In this document: positions 1 to 8,454 of the stretch, in pieces
Position numbering within the stretch: position 1 is the first letter of the stretch
Layout of the letters: every line of letters begins with the position of its first letter
Notes under the pieces: generated by a model
The model's input: the letters and a program-made list of their open reading frames with translations, nothing else
What the model was told of the DNA's origin: nothing
Database searches by the model: none
NCBI RefSeq assembly: GCF_000949135.2
Contig: NZ_JTAN02000012.1
Span: forward strand, 682,001-746,000
From: Burkholderia sp. USMB20
GTDB lineage: Bacteria > Pseudomonadota > Gammaproteobacteria > Burkholderiales > Burkholderiaceae
Direction: 5' to 3'
Length of the DNA stretch: 64,000 nucleotides
Translations under genes and position numbers: made by a program

Positions 1-258
1 GCAGACCAATTTGATGAATCGAGCGAGGAGCGCCGGTATCTGATGGCTGGTGTCGTTGAAATGGTGAACCTCCACGGCTACCTGACGAATCGCCTTAACG
101 AATTGACGACGGGAATTGCAGATCCAGTCGAGGCGGCAAAAGTCATTGTCGATGGAGCAACGCGATGCGCACAGCAGATGCAAACCGATGCTGATGCCGA
201 CAAGGCATTGCTTCAGCGGGACGCTGACGGCGAGCGTTCGGAAGTCTTGATTCATTAA
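1..258 (+). CDS. Phage protein, 5' end beyond the window
   Basis: The frame is open from the first base to the stop at 256-258, so the gene very probably begins upstream; the first internal ATG is at 43. The visible part (85 residues) is polar and helical, with an Asp/Ala-rich segment near the end, and has no motif I recognise. It ends 12 bases before the next gene, which runs in the same direction, so it belongs to the virion-gene operon. Function unknown; a small structural or assembly protein of a podovirus-like phage is a guess from position only. Confidence 0.6.
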   Translation, partial: ADQFDESSEERRYLMAGVVEMVNLHGYLTNRLNELTTGIADPVEAAKVIVDGATRCAQQMQTDADADKALLQRDADGERSEVLIH

Positions 259-270
259 CAGGGGAATCTC

Positions 271-2232
271 ATGGGACTGTTGGATGCTATTTCTACGAGC
301 AGCGAATCGGATCAGGTGCCTTCGTTCGGAGGAGGCCTGATGGGAATGATGGCGAATCCGAACACCGCTGGCCTGATGGGCATGGCTGGCGCGCTGTTGC
401 AAGCGTCGGGTGCATCCCGATTGCCCGTTACGAACGGCGCGGCGCTGGGCATGGGCTTACAGGGGGGCATGCAGGGAGCGCAGGATGCCTTCGCTATGCA
501 ACGGCAACTGATGGGGTTGCGGATGGTGCAAGGGCTGATGGCAGGCAACTCAAGCGCGGCCGCTGCGCCGACCGCCACACAAGAATCCGTCGCTCCCGCG
601 CCGCCGCTCGTCGGCTCGGCAAACGTGCCCGGCTTGTCCGGTATCTCGGCTGGAATGGGGGCATACGCGCCATCTCCGCAGACGGCAGCGGACTCCGCGG
701 CTTCCCTCTATCCGACGCAAGCGCAGGCGACGGATTCGAACGTCAGGCGCATTCTGAACCAGGGATTGGGACTCAGCATGCTCGGTGTGCCCGGCGGGAT
801 AGATTTCGCAAAGGCTCAGCTTCAGTACGATCCTTCGGTCCAGATGGCATTGCCGACGGACGTCCAGAAGAATGCCGCGGCCGCATATGGTTACGGCTCG
901 CCCGAATATCAGAATGCATTGCGCGGCATCCTGACGAAGGACGGAATCGTCTCACTGCGCCCCGGCGCGCCATTCGTTATGAATGGCAAGATCGTGACGA
1001 CGCCTGGTGCGGCACCGGCCGGCTATATGAACAGCTACGACAATGCGAGCGGCCAATGGTCGGTCACACCCGTTGCGGGCGGCACGGAGGCGGTTCGGGG
1101 GAGTTCGGCTGCGCAGGCTGGCGGCAAAGCGCAGTACAACCTTCAGCAGGTTTGGGACCCGTCGGCGAATGGCGGTCATGGCGGCTTCGTTTTCCAGTCC
1201 ACTGCAAATATCGCAGACGCGTCGAATGGCGGTGTGCCTGGCGTACCGACTGGCGGTTTAGCTGGAATTTTCGCCCAGCAAGAGTCGAGCGGCGGTCGAA
1301 CTGCTCCGGATAACCCGCTCCAGATTCAACAAGGAACGTTCAACCGCTATGCGCAGCCCGGGGAGTCGTGGGATAACGTTGCAGACCGCAATACCGTTGC
1401 TCAGCGAGTTCTAAACACATACAGCCAGCAATACGGTGGCGATCTCGGGCGCATTGCAACGGCCTACTTCTCTGGCGAAGGTAATGTCGCCCCTCCGGGA
1501 AGTCCTACGCCGTTCCTTCGCAACGTCGCTGATAGCAATGGCAAGACCGTCGCATCCTATGTTGGCGACATTCTCGGTCGATCCGGTGGAATGACGCCTA
1601 CATCCCATGGGGCCCTCATGGCTGCTCAGCCCCCCCTTGGCGCCCAGGCTGACGCCACGGCACAGGCGCAGGGCCAGGTCGACACCATGAACACCTCGTA
1701 CAAGGAGGCGCGGCAGGCCCGGTCCACCGGTCAGTACGCGCTGACGATGCTAGACGACATGTCGAACTTCGCCCAGACGAAGAGCCCGGCACTGGCGAAC
1801 AAGCTGTACAACGTACAGGGAATCTTCTCGTCGGACGCTCAATTGTTTGATAAAGCGCGAGACAACCTTATCACGCAGGTGTCGACCTCGTCCGGCATGA
1901 GCACCGATGCCGCTCGGGCAATCGTCGATGGCGCCATCCCATCGTACGGCATGAATCCGCAGGCAATCCAGACCGGCCTGGGCCAGATCAAGGCACAGGT
2001 ACAGATGCGGATGGTCAAGGGCGACTATCTTTCCGACGCATACGCCAATGGCGACGCCCGGGCGTACAACCAGCGGGAAAACCAGTTTGATCAGATGATG
2101 ACGCCAAGTGCAGCGGCAATCATCAAGATGCCGTCCGGCGCCGCCCGCAATCAAGCGATCGCCGCGGCCAAGAACAATCCGCAGGATGCGCAGGCCCTTC
2201 GTTGGGGCTTGAACGTCGGCCTGCTGCGCTAA
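271..2232 (+). CDS. Phage virion protein with an internal lytic-transglycosylase-like domain
   Basis: 653 residues. The first ~150 are Gly/Met/Ala-rich and low in complexity. Around residues 330-440 there is a lysozyme-like segment: FAQQESSGG supplies the expected catalytic Glu in an ESSGG setting, followed by NPLQIQQGTFNRYA, RIATAYFSGEGNV and a final SYVGDILGR, in the order seen in SLT/goose-lysozyme-like domains. The C-terminal ~150 residues are helical. Known phage proteins of this plan travel inside the head or tail and open the peptidoglycan during DNA ejection, so an internal virion (ejection) protein is likely. The start has GGGGAATC upstream. It lies between two virion genes read the same way. 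No close homologue can be named from sequence alone. Confidence 0.75.
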   Translation: MGLLDAISTSSESDQVPSFGGGLMGMMANPNTAGLMGMAGALLQASGASRLPVTNGAALGMGLQGGMQGAQDAFAMQRQLMGLRMVQGLMAGNSSAAAAPTATQESVAPAPPLVGSANVPGLSGISAGMGAYAPSPQTAADSAASLYPTQAQATDSNVRRILNQGLGLSMLGVPGGIDFAKAQLQYDPSVQMALPTDVQKNAAAAYGYGSPEYQNALRGILTKDGIVSLRPGAPFVMNGKIVTTPGAAPAGYMNSYDNASGQWSVTPVAGGTEAVRGSSAAQAGGKAQYNLQQVWDPSANGGHGGFVFQSTANIADASNGGVPGVPTGGLAGIFAQQESSGGRTAPDNPLQIQQGTFNRYAQPGESWDNVADRNTVAQRVLNTYSQQYGGDLGRIATAYFSGEGNVAPPGSPTPFLRNVADSNGKTVASYVGDILGRSGGMTPTSHGALMAAQPPLGAQADATAQAQGQVDTMNTSYKEARQARSTGQYALTMLDDMSNFAQTKSPALANKLYNVQGIFSSDAQLFDKARDNLITQVSTSSGMSTDAARAIVDGAIPSYGMNPQAIQTGLGQIKAQVQMRMVKGDYLSDAYANGDARAYNQRENQFDQMMTPSAAAIIKMPSGAARNQAIAAAKNNPQDAQALRWGLNVGLLR

Positions 2233-2242
2233 GGAGGTCGCC

Positions 2243-4390
2243 ATGCCCTACCAATACGGCTTCATCACTCCCGGCGCTGGTGCAGGAGCGCAACCGCCGC
2301 AAATGCCCGCGAGCGGCGCTGATCCGCTCGATGCATTCATCTCGTCCCAGGGCGGTCTGACGCAATCGGGTGGCAGGTCCTCCAGGAATACCGCGGCAAC
2401 GCCGCCAGCCAACGCTGCGGACCCACTGGACACCTTCATCGCGTCGCAGGGTGGTTTGCCAAAGGCCACTGCGCCTGCGGCGCGCGCAGCGTCGCCGGTG
2501 CTCGCGCAGGACCTCGCGGCAGGCGGTGCGTCGCCTGACACGTGGAGCAATCTGCAGCAGATCGGCTCCGGCGCGTGGCACGGCATTTCGAGTCTCGCGA
2601 GCAACGCCGCCAACCTCGTCGAAAAGGGCATTGCCGCTGGCGCCAACGCGATTCCTAGCGTGCGCGGTTCGACGGTGGGCAACTGGTTGACCAACACTGC
2701 AAACAGCGACGTCGGAGCGCAGGTCGCGGCTGACAGCCAGTTCAGGCAAACGGCGTCCCCCGGCGCACAGGCGTCGAGCATGGTGGCACCGATGCTGTTG
2801 CCGATGGGCGGCGCGCTGCGAGTTGGCAATGTGATTCGGGATGGTATTTCCGCGCTTCCTGCGATTGGCGGCACGGCCGGTCGAATGGTTGGGGCTGGCA
2901 TTGGGAATGCTGCGACTGGCGCCATGCTTTCGGCGGGCACCGCGATCGATCCCAATCAGCCGTACTGGCCTCAGGTTGGGCGTAATGCCCTAGTGGGCGC
3001 AGGTATGGGGGTCGCCGCGCCGGCTGTCATCGGCAGTTTGCTTGGGGCAGGCCGTGCTGCTTATAACGCAGCGATGCCGCTGCTGAATCCACGCGGCTAC
3101 GTCGGGCAGCAATTCGCCAATGCAATCGGAAATGATGCTGCACAGGTGGCGAGCAATATCCGCAATGCACCGGTGTACGTGCCTGGTTCGATGCCGACGA
3201 CCGCTCAGGTCGGGGCAATGCCCTTCCTGGCTCAGACTGAGAAGGCTATGGCGAACAGCAATCCGGCGTTCAAGACGGCGCTCGAGCAGCGCAACATCGA
3301 TAACAATGATGCACGGTGGGGCGCTCTTATGGGGGTAGCCGGGACCCCAGCCGACATGCAAGCAGCTCAAGCAGCGCGTGAGGCTGCGGCGACACCGCTC
3401 TATCAATCGGCGCATCAAGCAACCGCGAACGTAGGACCGGCATTCATGCGCTATGCACAAATTCCGGAGATGCAGGAGGCCATGCGGCGGGCGAATCAGA
3501 TCGCATCTCTCGATGCGGCTGTAGGGCGCGGGGTGGCGCCAGTATGGCCGCTAGAGGGGGGAAGTCGCCAGATAAACGGGGCTGCACTGGACTACACGAG
3601 CCGAGCGCTTGGCGACATGATCAATGAGGCGCAGCGGCAAGGCGCGTCGACGCGCGTTGGGTCGCTTACGACTCTTAAGGGGGATGTCGACAACTGGATG
3701 ACACGTTATGTTCCGGGCGTGCAGCAGGCTCGCGCTGCCTATGCATCTGGCAGCGTACCGATCAATACGATGCAGGTGGGGCAAGAGATTGCGAATGGAT
3801 TGGGAACCAGATCTATGAACGCCGGCCAGGTGCCACAGATCCAGTTGATGCCCTATCGATCCGCGTTGATGCGAGCAATGAGTGGAGCGGATTTCGGTAT
3901 TGACGCGAACGCGTTGAATACGCTGCAAGGAATTGGACAGGATTTGCAGCGTGCTACGGTTTCCAACTCGATTCGTTCGCCCGGGAGCGATACGGCTTAC
4001 AACCTCGCTACTAATGGCTGGCTGGCCCGTCAGTTGTATGGGCGAAACTTCCAAGGTGGCGCAGTCGGGAGCGTTCTCGGCAATGCAGCTCAGGCCGCAG
4101 GTGCTGCCGGCGGCGCGGCGTTGTTCGGCCCGGCTGGGGCTGGAGTAGGCTCGGCACTTGGGAGTGGTATTGGTGGCTTGCTGAATGGCTCTCGGGTCGG
4201 CGCACGGTTGAACGGGCAACTGGCCGGGCTGCTGCTCAATCCCCACGAGTTCCTGCCGTACCTCGATGCTCGCGCTGTCGGTGCGCCCGCCACCGTTGCC
4301 GGAGGATTGATGCAAGGATTGTCGGGGCGCATGCAATACATTCCGGCGCTCGCTGTCCCGCAGCTCGCGGGTCCTCAAGGAAATCCGTAA
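2243..4390 (+). CDS. Large Gly/Ala-rich phage virion or DNA-ejection protein
   Basis: 715 residues, start preceded by AAGGAGG, 10 bases after the previous stop. The N-terminus holds two similar segments, DPLDAFISSQGGL and DPLDTFIASQGGL, a short internal duplication. The middle is helical with many Ala/Gln. Near the C-terminus a long Ala/Gly stretch (about residues 610-660) alternates small residues in the manner of membrane-inserting glycine-zipper segments, as seen in podovirus ejection proteins. Together with its neighbour this suggests a pair of internal head proteins delivered into the host envelope. Assignment is from composition and position; no enzymatic motif is visible. Confidence 0.65.
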   Translation: MPYQYGFITPGAGAGAQPPQMPASGADPLDAFISSQGGLTQSGGRSSRNTAATPPANAADPLDTFIASQGGLPKATAPAARAASPVLAQDLAAGGASPDTWSNLQQIGSGAWHGISSLASNAANLVEKGIAAGANAIPSVRGSTVGNWLTNTANSDVGAQVAADSQFRQTASPGAQASSMVAPMLLPMGGALRVGNVIRDGISALPAIGGTAGRMVGAGIGNAATGAMLSAGTAIDPNQPYWPQVGRNALVGAGMGVAAPAVIGSLLGAGRAAYNAAMPLLNPRGYVGQQFANAIGNDAAQVASNIRNAPVYVPGSMPTTAQVGAMPFLAQTEKAMANSNPAFKTALEQRNIDNNDARWGALMGVAGTPADMQAAQAAREAAATPLYQSAHQATANVGPAFMRYAQIPEMQEAMRRANQIASLDAAVGRGVAPVWPLEGGSRQINGAALDYTSRALGDMINEAQRQGASTRVGSLTTLKGDVDNWMTRYVPGVQQARAAYASGSVPINTMQVGQEIANGLGTRSMNAGQVPQIQLMPYRSALMRAMSGADFGIDANALNTLQGIGQDLQRATVSNSIRSPGSDTAYNLATNGWLARQLYGRNFQGGAVGSVLGNAAQAAGAAGGAALFGPAGAGVGSALGSGIGGLLNGSRVGARLNGQLAGLLLNPHEFLPYLDARAVGAPATVAGGLMQGLSGRMQYIPALAVPQLAGPQGNP

Positions 4391-4407
4391 CCAGAAGAGT
4401 GACCGGC

Positions 4408-4716
4408 CTATCGTCCCCATCGGGAGCCACGGCCGGTCAACTTTGGTATTTCCTGCACTTCCGTCACCTCGCCGTCGATTGTCATTGGTTGCTCGGTGAC
4501 GAGGGGCGCCGAATTCTTGGATTCATCGTCCATCACATCCCAGTCCGGCGGCGTGGGCCTTAGCTCGGGCTCGGGCTTCCCGGCCAACAGCGGGATCAAA
4601 CCGATCAACCCGAAGAGAATTGCTGCGCCGATGTAGACGAACACGCGGTCGGTAACCGTGAAGCCGGCCGCACTCGTCGCGGCGGCGGTTCCGGCAATGG
4701 CAGGGGCGAGGCTCAT
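4408..4716 (-). CDS. Small phage-encoded membrane protein
   Basis: About 102 residues from the ATG at 4716, which has GGGATA a few bases upstream; a GTG at 4740 would add 8 residues. It is read against the virion genes and begins a short reverse-strand cluster. An Ala-rich N-terminus is followed by one clear membrane segment (VFVYIGAAILFGLIGLIPLL) and then a proline- and acid-rich soluble tail ending in basic residues. One membrane helix and an acidic tail would suit a holin-like or superinfection-exclusion role, but nothing decisive is visible, so it is left as a membrane protein of unknown function. Confidence 0.55.
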   Translation of the reverse strand: MSLAPAIAGTAAATSAAGFTVTDRVFVYIGAAILFGLIGLIPLLAGKPEPELRPTPPDWDVMDDESKNSAPLVTEQPMTIDGEVTEVQEIPKLTGRGSRWGR

Positions 4717-4817
4717 GAGGTATATCCCAGACGATCCCACTCAGGATAGGCGACGGAGAAACGAGCCGCAACGCGGATCGAGATCAGCCGAGCGCCCATG
4801 ACCGGTGGCCCCGTTGT

Positions 4818-5081
4818 CTACCGTCCCACCTGCGGTAACGACAATACGAACTGACCGGCAACCTCCTCTGCAATGGCAAAGGCCAGATCGTGCCGCCGGT
4901 AGCCTTCCTCTGGCTCGCATGCTTTCCGCTGCGCCTCGAATGAGTTTTCCGGCAACCCCGTCGGAACAGCCGTGATTCGAAAGCCGAAGATCTCCGGTCG
5001 GCCGTTCGTGCCGGCGAACCCGTGGTTCTTCACTTCGACATAGAGATAGACGTCGTAGCCGTTGGCGTTCCGATAGAACAT
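4818..5081 (-). CDS. Hypothetical phage protein
   Basis: 87 residues; the ATG at 5081 is preceded by AGAGGAC at good spacing, which supports expression. The protein starts with an aromatic, beta-strand-like segment (MFYRNANGYDVYLYVEVKNHG) and ends in a helical part with LAFAIAEEVAGQFVLSLPQVGR. No membrane helix, metal motif or known family is apparent. It lies upstream of the small membrane protein on the same strand and may share its transcript (about 100 bases between them). Confidence 0.55.
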   Translation of the reverse strand: MFYRNANGYDVYLYVEVKNHGFAGTNGRPEIFGFRITAVPTGLPENSFEAQRKACEPEEGYRRHDLAFAIAEEVAGQFVLSLPQVGR

Positions 5082-6042
5082 GGTTGTCCTCTAGGAAGGT
5101 GGCACCCAAAGCGTACACGCTTCCGAGAAGGGTGAGGCGCACTGGTTGTCCGCCAGAGAGTGGAGTCCCTTGAGTGGACGGCAGGAAGTGGCGCCGGCAC
5201 GTCGCACTGTGTCGAAACCACAACGTGCAATTTCGTCGTCGCTCATGGCGTCACTTTGCGAATCGGCGGGCAAAGCGATGCGCATCCGAAACTGTCGCAT
5301 GCGTCACTCTGTAGACGCGACCGCTACTCTGGAGCGCTAGACTCGGGCCGCTGAAAAACTGTTGCCAAGCCGTACGAGCCTCGCTAATCTTGCTTCACAC
5401 CCCGCCTGGGTAAGGCATCGACTGAAGTGCGCCGAAACTGATCGGCAAATGTTTTGAAAGCCCGCTCTGCGGGCGCGGTGACTCGATCACCGAATGAACT
5501 GAGTAGGGCCCACGCCCAAAATCCGTCCATCGTTTCCTGGTGGACTCGTGACTGCTTCGCCGATAGGTGAAGCCCTCCATCGCCTTTGCTTCCTGCGAAA
5601 GGCGCGATGTGCAATCCCCGTGTGCCGCTCCTGCGGCAATCAATCCGTGACGTGCGCTCCCCAGCGCTAACGCCGTGCCTTGTCGCGTCCGTCTCAATCG
5701 TCCTCGTGACGATCGACGGCGTGCTCGGCCTCGGCGTCTGAAATCTCGTACCGACTCGCTCGGTACGCATCAACTCGCGCGGTCGGGGCATTGGCGCCCC
5801 CCGATCGGTCGCACAGCCAAAACACGGATCAAACGGGGGAAGCGTCTTCCCGCCACGCGTCGAACTTCATCGGGTTCATGCGTGCTGGGCTGCGTCAGCT
5901 GGCTGGCGTAGAACGCTCCCAATCTCACCAGGCCGAGGCTCGTGCCCCCGTTTGTTGTCTCCCGGCTGCATTTTCGCGGCCCCGTCCAGCGGACAGGGAG
6001 ACAACTGGGGGTCGAGCCTCACGTCATGGATTCGGGGTACGC
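5082..6042. other. Gene-poor stretch between phage genes and first recombinase
   Basis: About 960 bases without a convincing gene. A 51-codon reverse frame starting at 5246 (MSDDEIARCGF) has no ribosome binding site, and a 135-codon reverse frame ending at 5384 is Arg-rich with no recognisable family. The stretch looks like decayed or non-coding phage DNA. Its only clear structure is a spaced perfect inverted repeat just before the recombinase gene, listed separately. Confidence 0.5.
5954..6005. repeat. Spaced perfect inverted repeat upstream of recombinase gene
   Basis: GTTGTCTCCC at 5954-5963 is matched exactly by GGGAGACAAC at 5996-6005, with 32 bases between. The right arm ends 37 bases before the recombinase start at 6043. 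It could be a recombinase or regulator binding site, or form a long-looped hairpin in the leader. Confidence 0.6.
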
Positions 6043-6957
6043 ATGTCGCACAAATCTCTCACGGCCGACCTGTGCCGTGCTGCGCGCGGGGCGCGTGGCA
6101 AACAGGCAAACTCGACCTCCAACGGTCGGGAGAAGTCGCTCGCGCGTTTCGCGCGGTTCCTGTGGGACTTGGGCTTTCAGGTTCACACGACCGGTCAACT
6201 CAAAGAGAAGCATCTGATGGCCTGGTCGAACGACATGACGGGCCGAGGATGCTCGAAGCGGACGGCCGTCAACAACATGACGCACATCCGAACGGCGCTC
6301 GAAGGGATCGGTCGTCGGCCGTTTGCTGACAAGATGAGCAATGCGGCGCTCGGGCTGTCGGGAGCAAGCCGTGTCGGCACGAAACGGCCGATGATGCGGG
6401 ACGAGCTGGAACCATATCGCGCCGCCGTTGCTGCGATCGATCCAGGCATTGCGGTTGTGCTCGAGCTGCAGCTCGAACTCGGGCTGCGAGCGAGGGAGGC
6501 GGTTCAAAGCATCAAATCGCTGGCTGATTGGCGGCGCGCGCTTGCGAGCCCGATCGGGGATGGCTTCGTGACCATCATCCACGGGACGAAGGGTGGCAAG
6601 ACGCGACGGAGCCCGCCATTGGATCGGCAGCGCGCCGCCGAGCTGGTGGAGCGTGCGATTGGACTGTCGAGCGAGTACGGCGGGAAGCTGGTCCGAAAAC
6701 CGGATCTGAAGCGAGCGATGGAGCGTTACCACTATGTCGTGCGCAAGGTCGGCATGACCGATGAGCGCGCGCCGCACAGCCTCCGGTACGCGTATGCGAC
6801 CGAGCACCTGGAGCGGCAGAAGGCAGCCGGCGTATCGCGCCGAGAAGCGGCCGCCGGCGTGTCAACGTGGCTAGGCCACGGTGACGGACGCGGAACGTGG
6901 GTGGAGCGGGTCTACGGGCGCGAGGTGCTTGCCGAGGCGGAGGTGCGCCATGCATAA
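6043..6957 (+). CDS. Tyrosine recombinase (integrase-domain protein)
   Basis: 304 residues from ATG 6043; the frame stays open upstream, but the extra residues are low-quality. The N-terminal half (to ~120) is a helical SAM-like DNA-binding domain (KSLARFARFLWDLGFQVHT). The catalytic half shows the family residues in order: Arg in LELGLRAREAV, a basic GTKGGKTRR turn, HSLRYAYA giving the His-x-x-Arg box, WLGHGDGR for the second His, and a Tyr in VERVYGR. These support an active strand-exchange enzyme. Its stop overlaps the start of the AlpA-like gene, so the two are translated together. It is only distantly like the P4-type integrase at 10083-11315 and probably belongs to a different element. 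Confidence 0.85.
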   Translation: MSHKSLTADLCRAARGARGKQANSTSNGREKSLARFARFLWDLGFQVHTTGQLKEKHLMAWSNDMTGRGCSKRTAVNNMTHIRTALEGIGRRPFADKMSNAALGLSGASRVGTKRPMMRDELEPYRAAVAAIDPGIAVVLELQLELGLRAREAVQSIKSLADWRRALASPIGDGFVTIIHGTKGGKTRRSPPLDRQRAAELVERAIGLSSEYGGKLVRKPDLKRAMERYHYVVRKVGMTDERAPHSLRYAYATEHLERQKAAGVSRREAAAGVSTWLGHGDGRGTWVERVYGREVLAEAEVRHA

Positions 6958-7168
6958 GCATGTGGCTACGCTGCCGCTCGTCGGCATCTCCCGATGGAAT
7001 CAGATTGCCCCGTTCGTTGGGGTATCACGGGAGACATGGAGGAAGCGCTACCTCGAGGGGCGCGCGCCACAGCCGATTCAGCTGACCCAACGCTGCACCG
7101 TCTGGCGGAACGAGGAGGTGCATCGCTGGCTGGCTGATCCCGTTGGGTATCGAGCAGAGCTAGCTTGA
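6950..7168 (+). CDS. AlpA-like / excisionase-like DNA-binding protein
   Basis: 72 residues; its ATG lies inside the end of the recombinase gene (8-base overlap), so it is translationally coupled. The sequence has the layout of AlpA/MerR-type winged helix regulators: LVGISRWNQIAPFVGVSRETWRKR forms the helix-turn-helix, followed by a wing with LTQRCTVWRNEEVHRWL. Such proteins activate integrase genes or act as recombination directionality factors. Paired directly with a recombinase, a directionality role is the simplest reading. The gene ends with no clear terminator. Confidence 0.8.
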   Translation: MHKHVATLPLVGISRWNQIAPFVGVSRETWRKRYLEGRAPQPIQLTQRCTVWRNEEVHRWLADPVGYRAELA

Positions 7169-7656
7169 TCGAGAGGGGTGTGACAGTCTGTCGCCAGTCC
7201 GATGGCGCAGCGACGACAGCCACTACGCGCGCGCGAGGCGCAGCTCGCAGACGCTGCACCCGTCAGGCCGCCGCTGCTCCGATCGGGATGATCCGTGTGC
7301 CGCGCCATTCCATTTTCCACTCGGCATTTCTCCGCGGCTTGTCCAGGTTTGAACACCTAGACATGCCGCCGCCTGCCCGCCGGGTCGGGGCCAGTAAGGG
7401 AAGAAAGCATGAATTGGTTGTGGAAATGGGCCATATGGCTCGCAATCCTAGCCCTGCTCATCTGGTCGACGTTGACCTAGTGACAGAATTTGTAACCGAA
7501 CTCCCGCCTGCGGACGGGGGAGATGCATTGACGGTGCCTTCCGCTGCGGTCGGGAATCGTGGACGCTCGGGACCGTTGTATGGTGATCCTGACGTTCAGT
7601 TCTAGACTAGGGCCTGACCATCTGGAATAGCCCTCCACTTGGTCGACACGGCGCAG
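7169..7656. other. Spacer holding one small membrane-peptide gene
   Basis: Between the AlpA-like gene and the toxin-antitoxin pair there are 488 bases. Longer open frames here are Arg/Ala-rich shadows. The one supported item is the 23-codon gene at 7409-7480. A GC-rich imperfect hairpin (CTCCCGCC ... CGGGGGAG) lies just after it, near 7500-7522, without a T-run. Confidence 0.5.
7409..7480 (+). CDS. 23-residue single-pass membrane peptide
   Basis: ATG at 7409 is preceded by TAAGGGAAGAAAGC, a strong ribosome binding site at normal spacing. The frame encodes 23 residues and a TAG stop: it opens MNWLWKWAIWLAILALL and ends IWSTLT. Five tryptophans flank and punctuate a hydrophobic helix with a single Lys near the N-terminus, typical of small membrane peptides such as type I toxins or phage regulatory peptides. 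No other frame competes. No antisense RNA promoter was found by eye. Role unknown; existence is supported by the binding site and the composition only. Confidence 0.5.
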   Translation: MNWLWKWAIWLAILALLIWSTLT

Positions 7657-7908
7657 TCAACGTACTGGGCTTGGCGGTCGGATATGGTGTACGTGATAGG
7701 ACTCGAGAAGGGAGCACACTACAGAGTAAGCAGCTTCGTACGCTGCGACCTGTGAGGTTTCGTACACTTCCACGTCAGGGAACTCCTTGACGCGTCCGAC
7801 GAATTGCCACGTATCGTCGATGCGCTCGCGGTCGACGGTTATGTGGTAGCGGTCCGCCGTGACAACGTGACCGTTATCAGGGGGCGATTGCGCGGAGGTC
7901 GGTTTCAT
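7657..7908 (-). CDS. hicB: HicB-like antitoxin
   Basis: 83 residues from ATG 7908, overlapping the end of the HicA-like gene by 32 bases, which fits a coupled toxin-antitoxin operon with toxin first. The core YHITVDRERIDDTWQFVGRV, then KEFPDVEVYETSQVAAYEAAYSVVCSLLES, follows the HicB pattern: two strands, a D/G-V-x-x-Y-x-x-T turn and an Ala-rich helix. HicB proteins have a partial RNase-H fold, neutralise HicA and often carry a C-terminal DNA-binding domain; this short form lacks one, so autoregulation may need another protein. Remote match judged by pattern only. Confidence 0.6.
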   Translation of the reverse strand: MKPTSAQSPPDNGHVVTADRYHITVDRERIDDTWQFVGRVKEFPDVEVYETSQVAAYEAAYSVVCSLLESYHVHHIRPPSPVR

Positions 7909-8155
7909 AGGTCGTCAGAACCTTCAGAATCTTTCGGAAGTACGCTTGAAGCGGGACGGGATTTTTCCCGTGACCGCAGTCGTAGTTACTGCCTAGAAAT
8001 CCCCTGATTCTCGGATGCATATACGAGTGGTGGTTTCCGCTAGCACATCGGCGGACGTCGAATCCTAGATCGGTAAGCAAATGCTTAATTTCGGCGCAGG
8101 TTGCGCGTTGCTGCTTTAGGACCGCCACGACTTCATCATACGTCGGCTTGCGCAT
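7877..8155 (-). CDS. hicA: HicA-like mRNA interferase toxin
   Basis: About 92 residues from ATG 8155; a TTG at 8245 would add 30 residues with no better binding site. The segment IKHLLTDLGFDVRRCASGNHHSYMHP matches the HicA arrangement of a helix, a strand, and the catalytic His in a G-[SN]-H-H motif. It is followed by a second His in DCGHGKNPVPL and a final helix YFRKILKVL. HicA toxins have a double-stranded-RNA-binding fold and cleave mRNA. The protein is slightly longer than many HicA toxins. It lies directly upstream of its HicB-like partner inside the mobile element, where such pairs stabilise the element or limit phages. Confidence 0.65.
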   Translation of the reverse strand: MRKPTYDEVVAVLKQQRATCAEIKHLLTDLGFDVRRCASGNHHSYMHPRIRGFLGSNYDCGHGKNPVPLQAYFRKILKVLTTYETDLRAIAP

Positions 8156-8454
8156 GAGGACTACCCGTGCTGTTGTGTATTTGGCGGGGATCTGCTCCAA
8201 CACCGATCGAAGTGTTCGGGGCGCGCTCAAACTCTGCCGAATCAAAAATCTTGCATCAATAGCAGCGCCCTAGGAGCCGGTTACGGCGAGTTCGTTACTG
8301 TTGCTTTCTTGCAAGCGTGACATTAGTGAGGCGGTCTGACCTATCGGGATTCTCCCGCAGCGTGTGAAGTGGGGCTATTCATTCCGCGCCGGCACGCTGC
8401 CAGCAAGTCGATCGAACCGCATCGACCCGGGCGCCCGAGTTGACAGCCAATTGG
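8156..8454. other. Promoter-side spacer of the toxin-antitoxin pair
   Basis: About 300 bases with no supported gene. AT-rich sequence around 8240-8260 (TTGATGCAAGATTTTTGATT on the reverse strand) is the likely promoter area for the hicA-like gene. I see no repeat or terminator of note. Confidence 0.4.

Noticed and set aside
5384-5791. A 135-codon reverse frame before the first recombinase
   Set aside because: No binding site, Arg-rich, no recognisable domain; a decayed fragment is possible but cannot be supported.
7165-7605. A 146-codon forward frame after the AlpA-like gene
   Set aside because: Composition is shadow-like and it covers, out of frame, the well-supported 23-codon gene.
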